A DNA stretch of 64,000 nucleotides, taken from Clostridiales bacterium (lineage in GTDB: Bacteria; Bacillota; Clostridia; Christensenellales; CAG-138). Positions 17,439-26,747 of the stretch are shown in pieces. Both the position numbers and the translations under genes were made by a program. Location of the stretch: contig JAAYUE010000069.1 in NCBI GenBank assembly GCA_012517905.1, positions 157,348 through 221,347 on the forward strand, written 5' to 3'. Position 1 is the stretch's first letter, and each line of letters begins with the position of its first letter. Under the pieces are notes generated by a model. It was not told the origin of the DNA, did not search any database, and worked only from the letters and a program-made list of their open reading frames with translations.

Positions 17439-18641
17439 ATGATCAATTCAGGGGATACTGCGTTTGTGCTGATTTGCGCGGCGATGGTGTGCTTTATGAC
17501 ACCGGGGCTCGCGTTTTTTTACGGCGGTCTGGTCCGCAAAAAGAACATGCTGACGATCATGATGCAGAGCTTTGTCGCGATGGGCGTCGTGGCGCTCATC
17601 TGGTTTGTCTGCGGGTTCAGTCTCGCGTTTGGAACGGACGTCGGCGGCGTGATCGGCAATTTTCGGTATGCGTTTCTCAACGGCGTCGGCATCGAGCCGA
17701 ACGCCGCCTATGCGGGGACCATTCCGTTTGCGGCGTTCTTTCTGTTTCAGTTGATGTTTGCGGTGATTACGCCGGCGCTGATCACGGGCGCGTTTGCGGA
17801 CCGCATGAATTTCAAAAGCTATCTGATTTTTCTGACGCTCTGGTCGCTGCTGGTCTATGTGCCCTGCGCGCACTGGATCTGGGGCGGCGGGTTCTTGCAA
17901 CAGATGGGGGTTGCGGACTTTGCCGGCGGCATCGCGATTCATACGAGCGCGGGCGTGGCGGCGCTGGTTTCGGTCCTCGTGATCGGAAAGCGCAACATCC
18001 CGTCGAGCGAAACGACGAAGCCCGCCAGCATCAAGTTCTTCGCGCTCGGCACGGCGATCCTCTGGTTCGGCTGGTTTGGATTTAACGGCGGAAGCGCGCT
18101 TGCGGCGGACGGCAAGGCGGCCATCGCGTTTGTCAACACCGCGCTGGCCGGCGGAGTCACGATGCTGACCTGGCTTGCGATCAGCTGGAGCCATACGAAG
18201 CATCCGAGCCTGACGGAGTCGCTGACCGGCGCGGTTGCGGGGTTTGTCGCCATCACGCCCGCGGCGGGATATGTCTCGCCCGCGGCGGCGGTGCTCATCG
18301 GCCTCGCTGCGGCGTTTGTCTGCTACGGCGCGGTGCAGCTGCGCAAAAAGAAGGGGCTGGACGACGCGCTGGACGTGGTCGGCGTGCACGGCGTCGGCGG
18401 CATTCTGGGTTCGCTGATGGTCGGCGTATTCGCACAAAAGGCCATCGGCGGCGTGGACGGGCTCATCGCCGGAAATGCGCATCAGCTGCTCGTCCAGCTG
18501 ATCGCGATTGCGATCGTTTCGGTCTATTCCTTTGCGCTGACGTTCCTGCTGCTCAAGGGCGTCAATCTGGTCTCGCGCGTTCGCGTTTCCGACGAGACGG
18601 AGCAAAAAGGGCTGGATACCCTCCTGCAGGAAGAGGCGTAA
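17439..18641 (+). CDS. amt: Ammonium transporter
   Basis: Eleven-helix Amt/MEP/Rh channel, 400 residues. Start ATG 17439 (MINSGDTAFVLICAAMV) matches the usual family N-terminus and has GGTGGAGG 11 bases upstream; in-frame starts at 17385 (TTG) and 17400 are less likely. Twin histidines in GGIAIHTSAGVAA and VVGVHGVGGILG, WFGFNGGSAL, and the C-terminal RVRVSDETEQKGLD regulatory tail are present. It stands downstream of an ammonium-sensing kinase and regulator, which suggests sensor and transporter are separate Amt copies. No GlnK/PII gene is in the window. Confidence 0.95.
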   Translation: MINSGDTAFVLICAAMVCFMTPGLAFFYGGLVRKKNMLTIMMQSFVAMGVVALIWFVCGFSLAFGTDVGGVIGNFRYAFLNGVGIEPNAAYAGTIPFAAFFLFQLMFAVITPALITGAFADRMNFKSYLIFLTLWSLLVYVPCAHWIWGGGFLQQMGVADFAGGIAIHTSAGVAALVSVLVIGKRNIPSSETTKPASIKFFALGTAILWFGWFGFNGGSALAADGKAAIAFVNTALAGGVTMLTWLAISWSHTKHPSLTESLTGAVAGFVAITPAAGYVSPAAAVLIGLAAAFVCYGAVQLRKKKGLDDALDVVGVHGVGGILGSLMVGVFAQKAIGGVDGLIAGNAHQLLVQLIAIAIVSVYSFALTFLLLKGVNLVSRVRVSDETEQKGLDTLLQEEA

Positions 18642-18698
18642 TGCCGGCGGAGTGTGCGCATAGCCTGAGTTTGTCTGGACTGTAAAATACTAACAATC

Positions 18699-18735
18699 AA
18701 AAAATCCCGCGGACAATCGCCCTGCGGGATTTTTT
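18699..18735 (+). terminator. Bidirectional terminator between amt and the minus-strand ceo-like gene
   Basis: AAAAAATCCCGC (18699-18710) and GCGGGATTTTTT (18724-18735) around a 13-base loop; serves the convergent genes on both sides. Confidence 0.85.
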
Positions 18736-18767
18736 CATGCTGCATGCGCGGAAGTAAAACGGTCCGC

Positions 18768-19880
18768 TCAAAGCTGATGATAGGGATATACCTTCGAACG
18801 GTTCTGATACACGATGATATCGCTGTTCAGGATTTTTCCTTCTTTGATATCGACCGCGCCGGAGATGACCTCGTTTTCAACGCCGCCGACAACGTCGTTC
18901 AGATAGGGCAGGAGCGCCTTTGAAATCTCCCAGGTCGCGCTGTCCCAGAGCAGCGTCGGCGTATGGTCCACGCCGTAATAGGTGATGTTTCCGAGCTCGA
19001 CGACGGGGTTTGAAAACGTCGTCGGGCAGGCGAAGTCGAAACCCATCGCCCTGGAGCAGCTTACGTCGATGATCAGACAGCGGTTTGAAAAGCGCGGCGC
19101 GTCCTCTTCCGTGACGAGCACGATCGGCTTGACGGGGTTTTGCAGGATGCCATTGACGATGATATCCGCCGAGGAGAGCGCCTCCAGCATCGTCGTACGG
19201 CTTCCGTCCATGTTGACGACCTCGAATCCGCCGGATTCGGTTTCGACAAAATGCTTATAGGAAACGCCCGGGATCTGGTTTGCGACCAGGGCCGCCGGGC
19301 GCTGGGTATAGACCGTTATATCGTGAATGCCGTGCGAGCGCAGGGAGAAGATTGCGCCGCGGCTGACGGAACCGAAGCTGATGACGGCGGCTTTGCGCAC
19401 CGGGCCGAAGTTGCCGTCGATTCCGGCGACCTCCAGCGCGTGCTGCACGCCGCAGTATCCGGCGAGCTCGTTGTTGCGACTGAAGGTGTGGATCAGCTCG
19501 CGCCCGCTCTGGTAATACATGTTTTCCCAGGCGATGAGCGTGAGTTTTTTATCGATGCCGAGCTGCGCGATGTAACGCTGCTGCACGCTGTGCAGCCAGC
19601 CCCAGACCAGCGCGCCGTTTCGCATCTCTTCAAAGTCCTCGATGACCGGTTTTGTGATGAGGACCGCGCCGAAGCCGCCGAGCAGTTTTTTCCGCTCCAG
19701 CGGACGATTGCCCGTCAGGGATTCGATCGTATCGTCGCTCATACCAAACGGCTTGCCGTAGTCCTTTTCAAAGAAAAGCTGGTTGCGGATGTCCTCGCGT
19801 ATGCTTGCAATATGCTGTGGGTGGATGGGGCGTCGTCTTTCGTTTTCTTTTCTCGATGTGCCGATCACTGCAAAATTCAT
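18768..19880 (-). CDS. N5-(carboxyethyl)ornithine synthase-like / alanine dehydrogenase-family oxidoreductase
   Basis: 370-residue protein of the alanine dehydrogenase/PNT superfamily most similar, by my reading, to N5-(L-1-carboxyethyl)-L-ornithine synthase, which reductively condenses ornithine or lysine with pyruvate using NADPH. Seen: the N-terminal RKENERRRPIHPQHI substrate segment, ALVWGWLHSVQQ, the conserved ELAGYCGVQHAL helix, and a nucleotide-binding VISFGSVSRGAIFSL loop. Start (complement of 19878-19880) has AAAGGAG upstream. Single-gene unit facing the amt terminator. Assignment to the exact substrate is uncertain; an opine-type or other amino-acid dehydrogenase is possible. Confidence 0.7.
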   Translation of the reverse strand: MNFAVIGTSRKENERRRPIHPQHIASIREDIRNQLFFEKDYGKPFGMSDDTIESLTGNRPLERKKLLGGFGAVLITKPVIEDFEEMRNGALVWGWLHSVQQRYIAQLGIDKKLTLIAWENMYYQSGRELIHTFSRNNELAGYCGVQHALEVAGIDGNFGPVRKAAVISFGSVSRGAIFSLRSHGIHDITVYTQRPAALVANQIPGVSYKHFVETESGGFEVVNMDGSRTTMLEALSSADIIVNGILQNPVKPIVLVTEEDAPRFSNRCLIIDVSCSRAMGFDFACPTTFSNPVVELGNITYYGVDHTPTLLWDSATWEISKALLPYLNDVVGGVENEVISGAVDIKEGKILNSDIIVYQNRSKVYPYHQL

Positions 19881-20237
19881 AGAACGATCTCCTTTGGGTC
19901 CGTGATGTGTTCGGTCGCTTCCGGTTCTCCTTTCGACAGCCTGCGAATGTTGCCGCTCAAAGCGGCGAAGCAAGCTGCACTTGACAATAAAAGGCTATCA
20001 CAAACGCACGTCTTCGGCAAGGAAGGGGCGTAAGCGCCGCGGATACCGGCGCTCGTTACCGATGCGGCCAACGTAAAAGATAGAAAAAATTACTGAATTT
20101 AACATGGATCTGAACAGCTCTTAATATAGTTTTGAGACAAATATCGGATAATCAAATTGGGAAAATTTGTTTGAACGGGCCGTCGACAGGGACGATTGTG
20201 TAAATCGTTGAAGCCGTTTATTGGGAGGGAAGATATC
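19881..20237. other. Divergent intergenic region between the ceo-like gene and the vWA cluster
   Basis: About 357 bp. The left part should carry the minus-strand promoter and the right, AT-richer part (20080-20200) the plus-strand promoter; a GATAAT at 20147-20152 is the best -10 candidate but without a clear -35. No ORF with good support, no RNA recognised. Confidence 0.5.
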
Positions 20238-21818
20238 ATGAAACGTATTTTGGCCGTTCTGGCGGCCGTGCTGTTCTTAACCGCAGCGGCCGGCACGTTG
20301 CTGACGGGCTGCGCGGGCGGGGAGTCTTTCGTGATTCTGTCCGGCTCGGAAAACGAGGCGCTGGAGCCGATTCTGGACGCATTCGGCAGACAGAACCATG
20401 TCAAGATCGAAATGGTCTACAAGGGCTCCGTAGACATCATGAACCTGCTCGGCACGAGTACGATCAAGCAATATGACGCCGTCTGGCCCGCAAACAGCAT
20501 CTGGATCAACATGGGGGATCGCAACCACATCGTCAAAAACGCGCAGTCCATCATGCGCTCCCCGATCGTGTTCGGAATCAGAAAATCCCTTGCAGAGGAG
20601 CTGGGCTTTACATCCGGGGATGTCTACGTGCGCGATATATTGCGCGAAATCCGCGGCGGCAGGCTCCGGTTTATGATGACGTCCGCAACGCAGAGCAATT
20701 CCGGCGCGTGTGCGTATATCGGCTTTCTCAACGCGCTTCTGGACAATCCGGATGAGATCACGCTTGAGGATTTGCAGGATGCGACGCTTCAAAAGGATGT
20801 GAAGGACCTGCTTTCCGGCGTTAACCGCTCGTCGGGCAGCTCCGGTTGGCTGAAAAAGCTCTTTTTAGCGGGCGACTATGACGCGATGGTCAACTATGAG
20901 AGCATGATCATCGAGGCCAATCAGGAGCTCGTTGCTGAGGGCAGGGAGCCGCTGTATCTTGTTTACCCCGTGGACGGGCTCGCGATTGCCGATTCTCCGC
21001 TTGGGATGATCGACAAGGGCGACGAGCGGTCTGCCGCAGTTTTTCAGAAGCTGACGGATTATCTGCTCGGCGACGAGGCGCAGCAGGAGCTCATGAACCT
21101 CGGCCGGCGCACGGGGTTCGGCGGATCGATCGAGGGCGCGGATCCGAAAGTGTTCAACCCGGACTGGGGCATCGACAGCGCGCGCACGCTCTCCGGCATC
21201 CGTATGCCGGATTCGGACGTGATCATGGCGGCGCTGGAGCTCTATCAGAGTGAGCTGAAAAAGCCTGCGTATACGATCTATTGCCTCGATTTTTCGGGGA
21301 GCATGAGCGGCGGCGGCGAACGCCAGCTCAAGCAGGCGATGGCGCTGATTCTGACCCAGAGCCAGGCGGAACAATACCTGCTGCAGGCGAACCGGGACGA
21401 CGTGACGATCGTGATTCCCTTCAGCAGTTATCCGTGGGATCAGCTGCGCGTGGACGGCAGCGACGACAACGAACTGTATCTATTGGCAAACCAGATTGCA
21501 GGCTTAAGCCCGCTGGGCGGGACCGACATCTATTCACCCGCGATACAGGCGCTGGACCTACTGCAAAGCGTCGATACGGACCGGTATTTCTGCGCGGTCG
21601 TGCTGCTGACGGACGGGGAATCGAACACCGGCGCGTCCTATCGCGACTTTGCCAAAGCATATGAAGCGCTGGACAAAGACATCCCGCTCTTCGCCATCAT
21701 GCTCGGCAACGCGTCCGAAAGCCAGCTGCAGCCGCTGGCGGATCTGACGCGCGGGAGCGTGTTTGAAAGCGACGGCGATCTGGTCTCCGCATTTAAAAAA
21801 GTGAAAGGATATAACTGA
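20238..21818 (+). CDS. Lipoprotein with solute-binding domain fused to a C-terminal vWA domain
   Basis: 526 residues, predicted to be anchored on the outer membrane face. Signal peptide with lipobox LLTGCAGG (Cys near residue 25); residues about 30-320 form a periplasmic-binding-protein type II fold (FVILSGSENEALEPILDAF, TSATQSNSGACAYIG, AIADSPLGMID), similar to ModA/PstS-type binders; residues about 340-526 form a von Willebrand A domain with an intact MIDAS: D351-x-S-x-S in LDFSGSMSG, Thr in LGGTDIY and Asp in LLTDGESN. ATG 20238 with GGAGG 9 bases upstream. It leads a four-gene cluster with XpaC, another binding-like protein and TelA. Ligand unknown. Confidence 0.85.
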   Translation: MKRILAVLAAVLFLTAAAGTLLTGCAGGESFVILSGSENEALEPILDAFGRQNHVKIEMVYKGSVDIMNLLGTSTIKQYDAVWPANSIWINMGDRNHIVKNAQSIMRSPIVFGIRKSLAEELGFTSGDVYVRDILREIRGGRLRFMMTSATQSNSGACAYIGFLNALLDNPDEITLEDLQDATLQKDVKDLLSGVNRSSGSSGWLKKLFLAGDYDAMVNYESMIIEANQELVAEGREPLYLVYPVDGLAIADSPLGMIDKGDERSAAVFQKLTDYLLGDEAQQELMNLGRRTGFGGSIEGADPKVFNPDWGIDSARTLSGIRMPDSDVIMAALELYQSELKKPAYTIYCLDFSGSMSGGGERQLKQAMALILTQSQAEQYLLQANRDDVTIVIPFSSYPWDQLRVDGSDDNELYLLANQIAGLSPLGGTDIYSPAIQALDLLQSVDTDRYFCAVVLLTDGESNTGASYRDFAKAYEALDKDIPLFAIMLGNASESQLQPLADLTRGSVFESDGDLVSAFKKVKGYN

Positions 21819-21827
21819 GGCGGACTT

Positions 21828-22427
21828 ATGCAGAATGGCAAGCAAGGGATCCTGTCGGGCGCAGCCGCTTCCGCCGTGTTTCTGGCGCTGTTGTTTTTCG
21901 CCAAAGCCGGGTTGATCGTTTCGGTTCTGGCGGGGCTGGCGTCCTATCTGCTGTTTGCGTTTCTGATCTTCAGAAAGCGCACGGTGCGGATCGTTGCGGA
22001 AGGCGTAACGCAGGAGGATGTGGAGGAGGCGCTCGCCGAGGGCGACGAGAAGGTAAAGAGCCTCGAGACGTCGCTCTCCGGCATTCAGGACGAGGCGGTC
22101 GCCCGCCCGGTTCGGCAGATCGTCACGGTGGCCAGAGCGATCTATTCGGACATCCGGAAAGAACCGAAGAACATCAAGCAGGCGCGGAAATTCATCACGT
22201 ACTATATGGACACGGCCGGATATATCGTGTCCCGCTATGTCGCGATCAACCAGGATAAAAACTATGTTGAAAACGGGGACGAGCTCGTGAAAAAGATCGC
22301 GGCGACGCTGGAAAACCTGAGCGCGGCGTTCGTCAAGATGAAATCCAGACTCATGGAGAACGATCTGTTTGAGCTGGAGACCGAGATCAAACTCCTCGAA
22401 CAGACCATCAAATCGGAGGGATTCTGA
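21828..22427 (+). CDS. XpaC-like membrane protein (5-bromo-4-chloroindolyl phosphate hydrolysis family)
   Basis: 199 residues: two N-terminal transmembrane helices (about 8-50), then a long helical cytoplasmic region (residues 55-199) with repeated charged heptads. Context and layout match XpaC, which neighbours the TelA homologue YaaN in Bacillus subtilis. No enzymatic motif is visible despite the family name. ATG 21828 has TGAGG 7 bases upstream. It overlaps the next gene by one base (TGATG), so translation is coupled. Confidence 0.72.
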   Translation: MQNGKQGILSGAAASAVFLALLFFAKAGLIVSVLAGLASYLLFAFLIFRKRTVRIVAEGVTQEDVEEALAEGDEKVKSLETSLSGIQDEAVARPVRQIVTVARAIYSDIRKEPKNIKQARKFITYYMDTAGYIVSRYVAINQDKNYVENGDELVKKIAATLENLSAAFVKMKSRLMENDLFELETEIKLLEQTIKSEGF

Positions 22428-23521
22428 TGAAGAAGGGAAGAGCGGCCGGCATCATCCTGCTTGTCGCCGTGATCGTCGCGGCGGTGCTCATCGCATCCCT
22501 GACCGGACAGAGCGACCTGCTGCGCCTGCCGAAGAAGACGGTGACGGTCAGCGGCTATGTCGGCGGGGAAAAGATCGGATTTCTTGCGGACGAGCAGGTG
22601 CAGAAAATCCTGCGCGACCGGTACGGCATCGAGGTGGACTACACGAAGGCCGGATCGATCGAGATGGTCAGCGACTACGACCTGACGCATGTGGACTTTC
22701 TCTTTCCGTCCAGCCAGACGGCGTATGAGATCTTTAAACAGGCGCATGGCGGCCAGAGCGGCAAAAGCGAAAAGGTGTTTTTCTCGCCCATCGTGCTCTA
22801 CAGCTGGAACGAAGTGGCCGAAGCGCTGGAGAAAAACGGGCTCTGCCAACGGCAGGCCGGCGGGTATTATACCGCCGATCTGGGGAAACTGGTGGAGCAG
22901 GTGCTCGCGGGCGCGAAGTGGAAGGACTTTGGGCTGGACATCTACGGCAACTTCAAGATCATTTCCACCGACCCGAACAAATCCAATTCGGGCACGATGT
23001 ACGCCGCGCTGCTTGCCAACATCCTCAGCGGAAACGACGTTGCAGGCGAGACGGATATCCCGCGCGTTTCCGCTGAAGTCAGCCGCGTGTTCGGCCTGCT
23101 GGGGCAGATGGAATCTTCCTCCGGCACGCTCTTTACGCGCTATCTCAACCTCGGCATGGGCGAGAGTCCGATCGTCGTAGGGTATGAAAACCAGATCATC
23201 GAGTTTGCCGAGAGCGATCCCGCGCTCTGGGAAAAGGTGCGCGGCCAGGTCGCGCTGATCTATCCGGAGCCCACCGTCTGGAGCGAGCATTACCTCATTG
23301 CGCTGACGGACAACGGCAGAAAGCTGCTCGATGCGCTGGCGGACGAGGATATCATGCGGATCGCCTGGGAGAAACACGGGTTTCGGACAGGAAACTCCAT
23401 CTACAGCATGGACGAAGCGGACCTGCAGGCGTTGGGCATCTGCCGGACGATTACGCAGGTGGTCCCGGTTCCGGACGCGGACAGCATGCTGCGGCTCTTG
23501 AAAATGATTGCATCAAATTAG
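22427..23521 (+). CDS. Membrane-anchored solute-binding-like protein of the TelA cluster
   Basis: 364 residues. One N-terminal transmembrane anchor (about 7-27, no lipobox), then an extracellular periplasmic-binding-like domain. STDPNKSNSGTMYAALLA echoes the ATQSNSGACAYIG ligand-loop segment of the vWA lipoprotein at 20238, so the two binders are distantly related. Stop and start overlap with the XpaC gene (TGATG). There is no permease or ABC ATPase in the cluster, which argues for sensing or scaffolding rather than import (inference). Confidence 0.7.
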   Translation: MKKGRAAGIILLVAVIVAAVLIASLTGQSDLLRLPKKTVTVSGYVGGEKIGFLADEQVQKILRDRYGIEVDYTKAGSIEMVSDYDLTHVDFLFPSSQTAYEIFKQAHGGQSGKSEKVFFSPIVLYSWNEVAEALEKNGLCQRQAGGYYTADLGKLVEQVLAGAKWKDFGLDIYGNFKIISTDPNKSNSGTMYAALLANILSGNDVAGETDIPRVSAEVSRVFGLLGQMESSSGTLFTRYLNLGMGESPIVVGYENQIIEFAESDPALWEKVRGQVALIYPEPTVWSEHYLIALTDNGRKLLDALADEDIMRIAWEKHGFRTGNSIYSMDEADLQALGICRTITQVVPVPDADSMLRLLKMIASN

Positions 23522-23533
23522 GAGGAACACACC

Positions 23534-24616
23534 ATGGAAACGACACAAAACGGCGAACTGATCCCACTGAAGACCGAACAGCTCACGCCGGAGGAGCGAA
23601 GCAGGGTGGACGATCTCATCCGGCAGATCGACATCGGCGATTCGCAGGCGATCATCCAGTACGGCGTGGCGGCGCAGAAGAGCATCTCCACTTTTTCGGA
23701 CAACGTGCTCGAGCAGATCAAGGCCAAGGACGCCGGACACGTCGGCGAGATTCTGACGGACCTGATGCTGGACGTAAAAACGCTGGACGTCGACTCGCTG
23801 TCCCAGCACACCGGGTTCTTCGGCCGGCTCTTTGGCTCGCTGAAGCAGAGATACCAGCGGTTCATCGCGCGGTATGAGACGCTGAGCGTGCAGATCGAGC
23901 GGATCGTCAACGAGCTCGATGGCGCGAGGATGCAGCTGCTCAAGGACATCGCGCTGCTGGACGGCATGTATGACAAAAACCTGGAGTATCTCAAGCAGCT
24001 CGATCTCTTCATTCTCGCGGGCTCGGAAAAGCTGCAGCAGGTGCAGCAGAGCGTTCTGCCGCAGATGAAAGCGGAAGCCGAGCAGTCCGGCGATCCCGTC
24101 CTGGCGCAGAAGTTCAAGGACATGACGCAGCTGGCCGACCGCTTTGAAAAGAAGCTCTACGACCTGAAGCTCAGCCGCATGATCTCCATTCAGACCGCGC
24201 CGCAGCTGCGCATCATCCAGAATAACGACCAGTTGCTGGTGGAGAAAATTCAAAGCTCAATCCTCAATACGATTCCGCTCTGGAAAAACCAGATCGTCAT
24301 CGCGATTTCGCTCTTTCGCCAGCAGAAAGCGCTGGAGATGCAGAAAAAAGTCTCCGAAACCACGGCGGAACTGCTGGAGAAAAACGCCGAACTGCTCAAG
24401 GAAAACTCCCTCGGCGTGGCAAGGGAGAGCGAAAAGGGGATTGTGGAGATCGAGACGCTCAAAAAGGTGCAGGGCGATCTGATCACCACGCTGGAAGAGA
24501 CGCTTCGCATCCAGCAGGAGGGGCATACGCGGCGGATGCAGGCGGAGGCGGAGCTCTCCACGCTGGAGGGGGATTTGAAGAAAAAGCTGCTGCAGCTCAA
24601 AGACCAGGCTTCCTGA
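23534..24616 (+). CDS. telA: Toxic anion resistance protein TelA/YaaN family
   Basis: Cytoplasmic, almost wholly alpha-helical protein of 360 residues from the TelA family, linked to tellurite and other stress resistance; molecular role unsettled. Family hallmarks: the TFSDNVLEQIKAKDAGHVGE-type N-terminal region, LFGSLKQRYQRFIARYETLS and the IQTAPQLRIIQNNDQLLVEK segment, then coiled coil to the end. ATG 23534 with GGAGG 8 bases upstream. Last gene of the cluster, followed by a terminator. Confidence 0.9.
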   Translation: METTQNGELIPLKTEQLTPEERSRVDDLIRQIDIGDSQAIIQYGVAAQKSISTFSDNVLEQIKAKDAGHVGEILTDLMLDVKTLDVDSLSQHTGFFGRLFGSLKQRYQRFIARYETLSVQIERIVNELDGARMQLLKDIALLDGMYDKNLEYLKQLDLFILAGSEKLQQVQQSVLPQMKAEAEQSGDPVLAQKFKDMTQLADRFEKKLYDLKLSRMISIQTAPQLRIIQNNDQLLVEKIQSSILNTIPLWKNQIVIAISLFRQQKALEMQKKVSETTAELLEKNAELLKENSLGVARESEKGIVEIETLKKVQGDLITTLEETLRIQQEGHTRRMQAEAELSTLEGDLKKKLLQLKDQAS

Positions 24617-24630
24617 CAAGGGGATCGATA

Positions 24631-24668
24631 CGACAGCCGGGATGCAAGCCTTCTCGGCTGTCGCTTTT
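24631..24668 (+). terminator. Terminator after telA
   Basis: CGACAGCCG (24631-24639) pairs with CGGCTGTCG (24655-24663), then CTTTTC. The short T run makes it moderate. Confidence 0.65.
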
Positions 24669-24903
24669 CATGGCCGCAACGGAGGCGCGTCCGCATGCCC
24701 CGGACAGCGGCGATGGACGATTGCGATTGCCGGGGAGATGGATGGAAGCCGGTATGAACGCGCATCAATATCTAGGATTTACAAACCTGTGACAATCTCT
24801 TTGCCAATGCCTGATAACATGAATCCTGGGGACCATTTTTGCGGCGGCAGCGGAGCGAGAATGGAAACCCATGCGGCGCATACTGCTCAGGAGGAACTCA
24901 TCA

Positions 24904-26697
24904 ATGCCTTTTTCGCCGATCGACTCCACGACATCTCTTACATCCGGCGGCGCAGACGAAACCCCGGATGAAAAGAGAGAGATGTTTTACTATATTTTGC
25001 AGAATCGCCTGGTATCGACCGTTTTTCAGCCTATCATTTCACTGCGAGACTGCTCCGTGCTGGGGTATGAGGCTCTGAGCCGGGGCCCGAAGGACACCGA
25101 ATACGAAGACCCGCAAAAGCTGCTGGACCTGGCGCAGCAATACGAAGACCTCTGGGATCTGGAATATCTGTTTCGGTATAAGGCCCTCGAGTCGGCCGCG
25201 AAAATCGACCCCAAACACAAACTGTTTATCAACGTCAACCCCAACATCATCCACGACAAGATGTTCAGCCAGGGGTTCACGCGGCAGTATCTGGAACAGT
25301 TTTCCATAAAAGCGGAGCGGATCGTATTTGAGATTACGGAGCAGCAATCGATCGGGCGCTGCGAAGATTTTGTCAACGCGGTCATCCACTATAAAGAGCA
25401 GAAGTACAACATTGCAATCGACGACGCGGGGGCCGGATATTCCGGGCTGAACCTGATTTCCGATCTGCATCCGCACTACATTAAACTGGATATGAAACTC
25501 GTGCGAAACGTCAACCGCGATCACATCAAACAGGCGCTGATCAAAAGCATGTGCGAATTTGCTTCGCTGACGCAGACCGGGCTGATTGCGGAAGGGATAG
25601 AGACGGAAGAGGAGCTCAGCAAGCTGATTGAATTTGGCGTGAATTATGGGCAGGGCTATTTCATCCAGCGGCCGGATGCCGAACTAAAGCCGATTTCAGA
25701 CGAGGTTTATAACATCGTTCTGGCCGTTAACGAGCGGAAAAACCGATTTGTCAGCACCAGAATCTATGATCTGTATATCAAAAACATCAGCAGGAAGACC
25801 TGCGCGGTCAATCCCGGCCTGCTCTGCCAGAGCGTGGAGACGATCTTCAAAGAAAACGAGCAGCTGCAGGGGCTATGCGTTGTGGAAAACGAAATAGTCG
25901 TCGGGGTGATTACCAAGAATAAATTCTATAAGCATCTTGGCGGACAGTACGGGTTTTCCCTTTTCCTGAAACGGCCGATCAGCTATATCATGGACCGCGA
26001 GTTTCTCAGTGTGGATTATCACGCCACCATAGACACGGTGGCAAGAAAGGCGATGGCCCGCCCGCTTGAGGAAGTCTACAATTTCATCACGGTCACCTGT
26101 GAAGGCAAATACTTCGGCACGGTATCCGTTATGGAGCTGCTGGGAAAAAGCATCGAAACGATGGTGCTCGACGCCAAAAACCTCAATCCGCTCTCGGAAC
26201 TGCCCGGCAACGTGCTGATTGAAAAACAGCTGGAGCGGATCGTCGGGTATCAGCAGGATCTCATCGTGCTGTATTTCGATATCGATAATTTCAAGGCGTA
26301 CAACGATGTATACGGCTTTACAAACGGCGACAGAGTCATTCGGTATCTCACAAAAATTCTGAAGGAGTCCGCGCCCGGGGACAATTTTATCGGACATATC
26401 GGAGGGGATGACTTCTTGATGATCGCGGCGCTGGATGTCGTCTCCGGCATCTGCGATGCGGTCATCAGCAAGTTTGACCAGGGGATTCATGCGTTTTATT
26501 CGAGCAAGGATTTCGCGGCCGGGTATATCCAGACGAAAAACCGCAGCGGGATGACGGAACTCTTTCCGCTGATGACGCTCTCTGTGGTCGGGGTGAAAGC
26601 AAGCGAGCATCGGGATATCTATTCTCTCGGAAAAGAAGCGGGCAAACTGAAAAAAATCTGCAAGCAGACGTCCGGAAGCTGCCGGATACTGCTGTGA
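24904..26697 (+). CDS. EAL-CBS-GGDEF cyclic di-GMP signalling protein
   Basis: 597 residues, soluble. EAL phosphodiesterase domain at about 25-280 with E56-A-L, NVNPNIIHD, EITEQQS, IDDAGAGYS and AEGIETEEEL, all expected of an active enzyme; a CBS pair at about 285-425, which usually binds adenine nucleotides; a C-terminal GGDEF domain at about 440-595 whose active-site loop is GGDDF (500-504), so cyclase activity is uncertain. ATG 24904 is chosen for AGGAGG 9 bases upstream. The stop overlaps the region leading to the HD gene, suggesting an operon. Confidence 0.93.
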   Translation: MPFSPIDSTTSLTSGGADETPDEKREMFYYILQNRLVSTVFQPIISLRDCSVLGYEALSRGPKDTEYEDPQKLLDLAQQYEDLWDLEYLFRYKALESAAKIDPKHKLFINVNPNIIHDKMFSQGFTRQYLEQFSIKAERIVFEITEQQSIGRCEDFVNAVIHYKEQKYNIAIDDAGAGYSGLNLISDLHPHYIKLDMKLVRNVNRDHIKQALIKSMCEFASLTQTGLIAEGIETEEELSKLIEFGVNYGQGYFIQRPDAELKPISDEVYNIVLAVNERKNRFVSTRIYDLYIKNISRKTCAVNPGLLCQSVETIFKENEQLQGLCVVENEIVVGVITKNKFYKHLGGQYGFSLFLKRPISYIMDREFLSVDYHATIDTVARKAMARPLEEVYNFITVTCEGKYFGTVSVMELLGKSIETMVLDAKNLNPLSELPGNVLIEKQLERIVGYQQDLIVLYFDIDNFKAYNDVYGFTNGDRVIRYLTKILKESAPGDNFIGHIGGDDFLMIAALDVVSGICDAVISKFDQGIHAFYSSKDFAAGYIQTKNRSGMTELFPLMTLSVVGVKASEHRDIYSLGKEAGKLKKICKQTSGSCRILL

Positions 26698-26747
26698 GAA
26701 ATATAAGCGGCGTAAGCCGCCCGAAAACGACGTTAGGAGAAACTCAA

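Noticed and set aside
24669..24903. Possible c-di-GMP riboswitch upstream of the EAL-GGDEF gene
   Set aside because: I looked for the GEMM core pattern and could not find a convincing match or expression platform.
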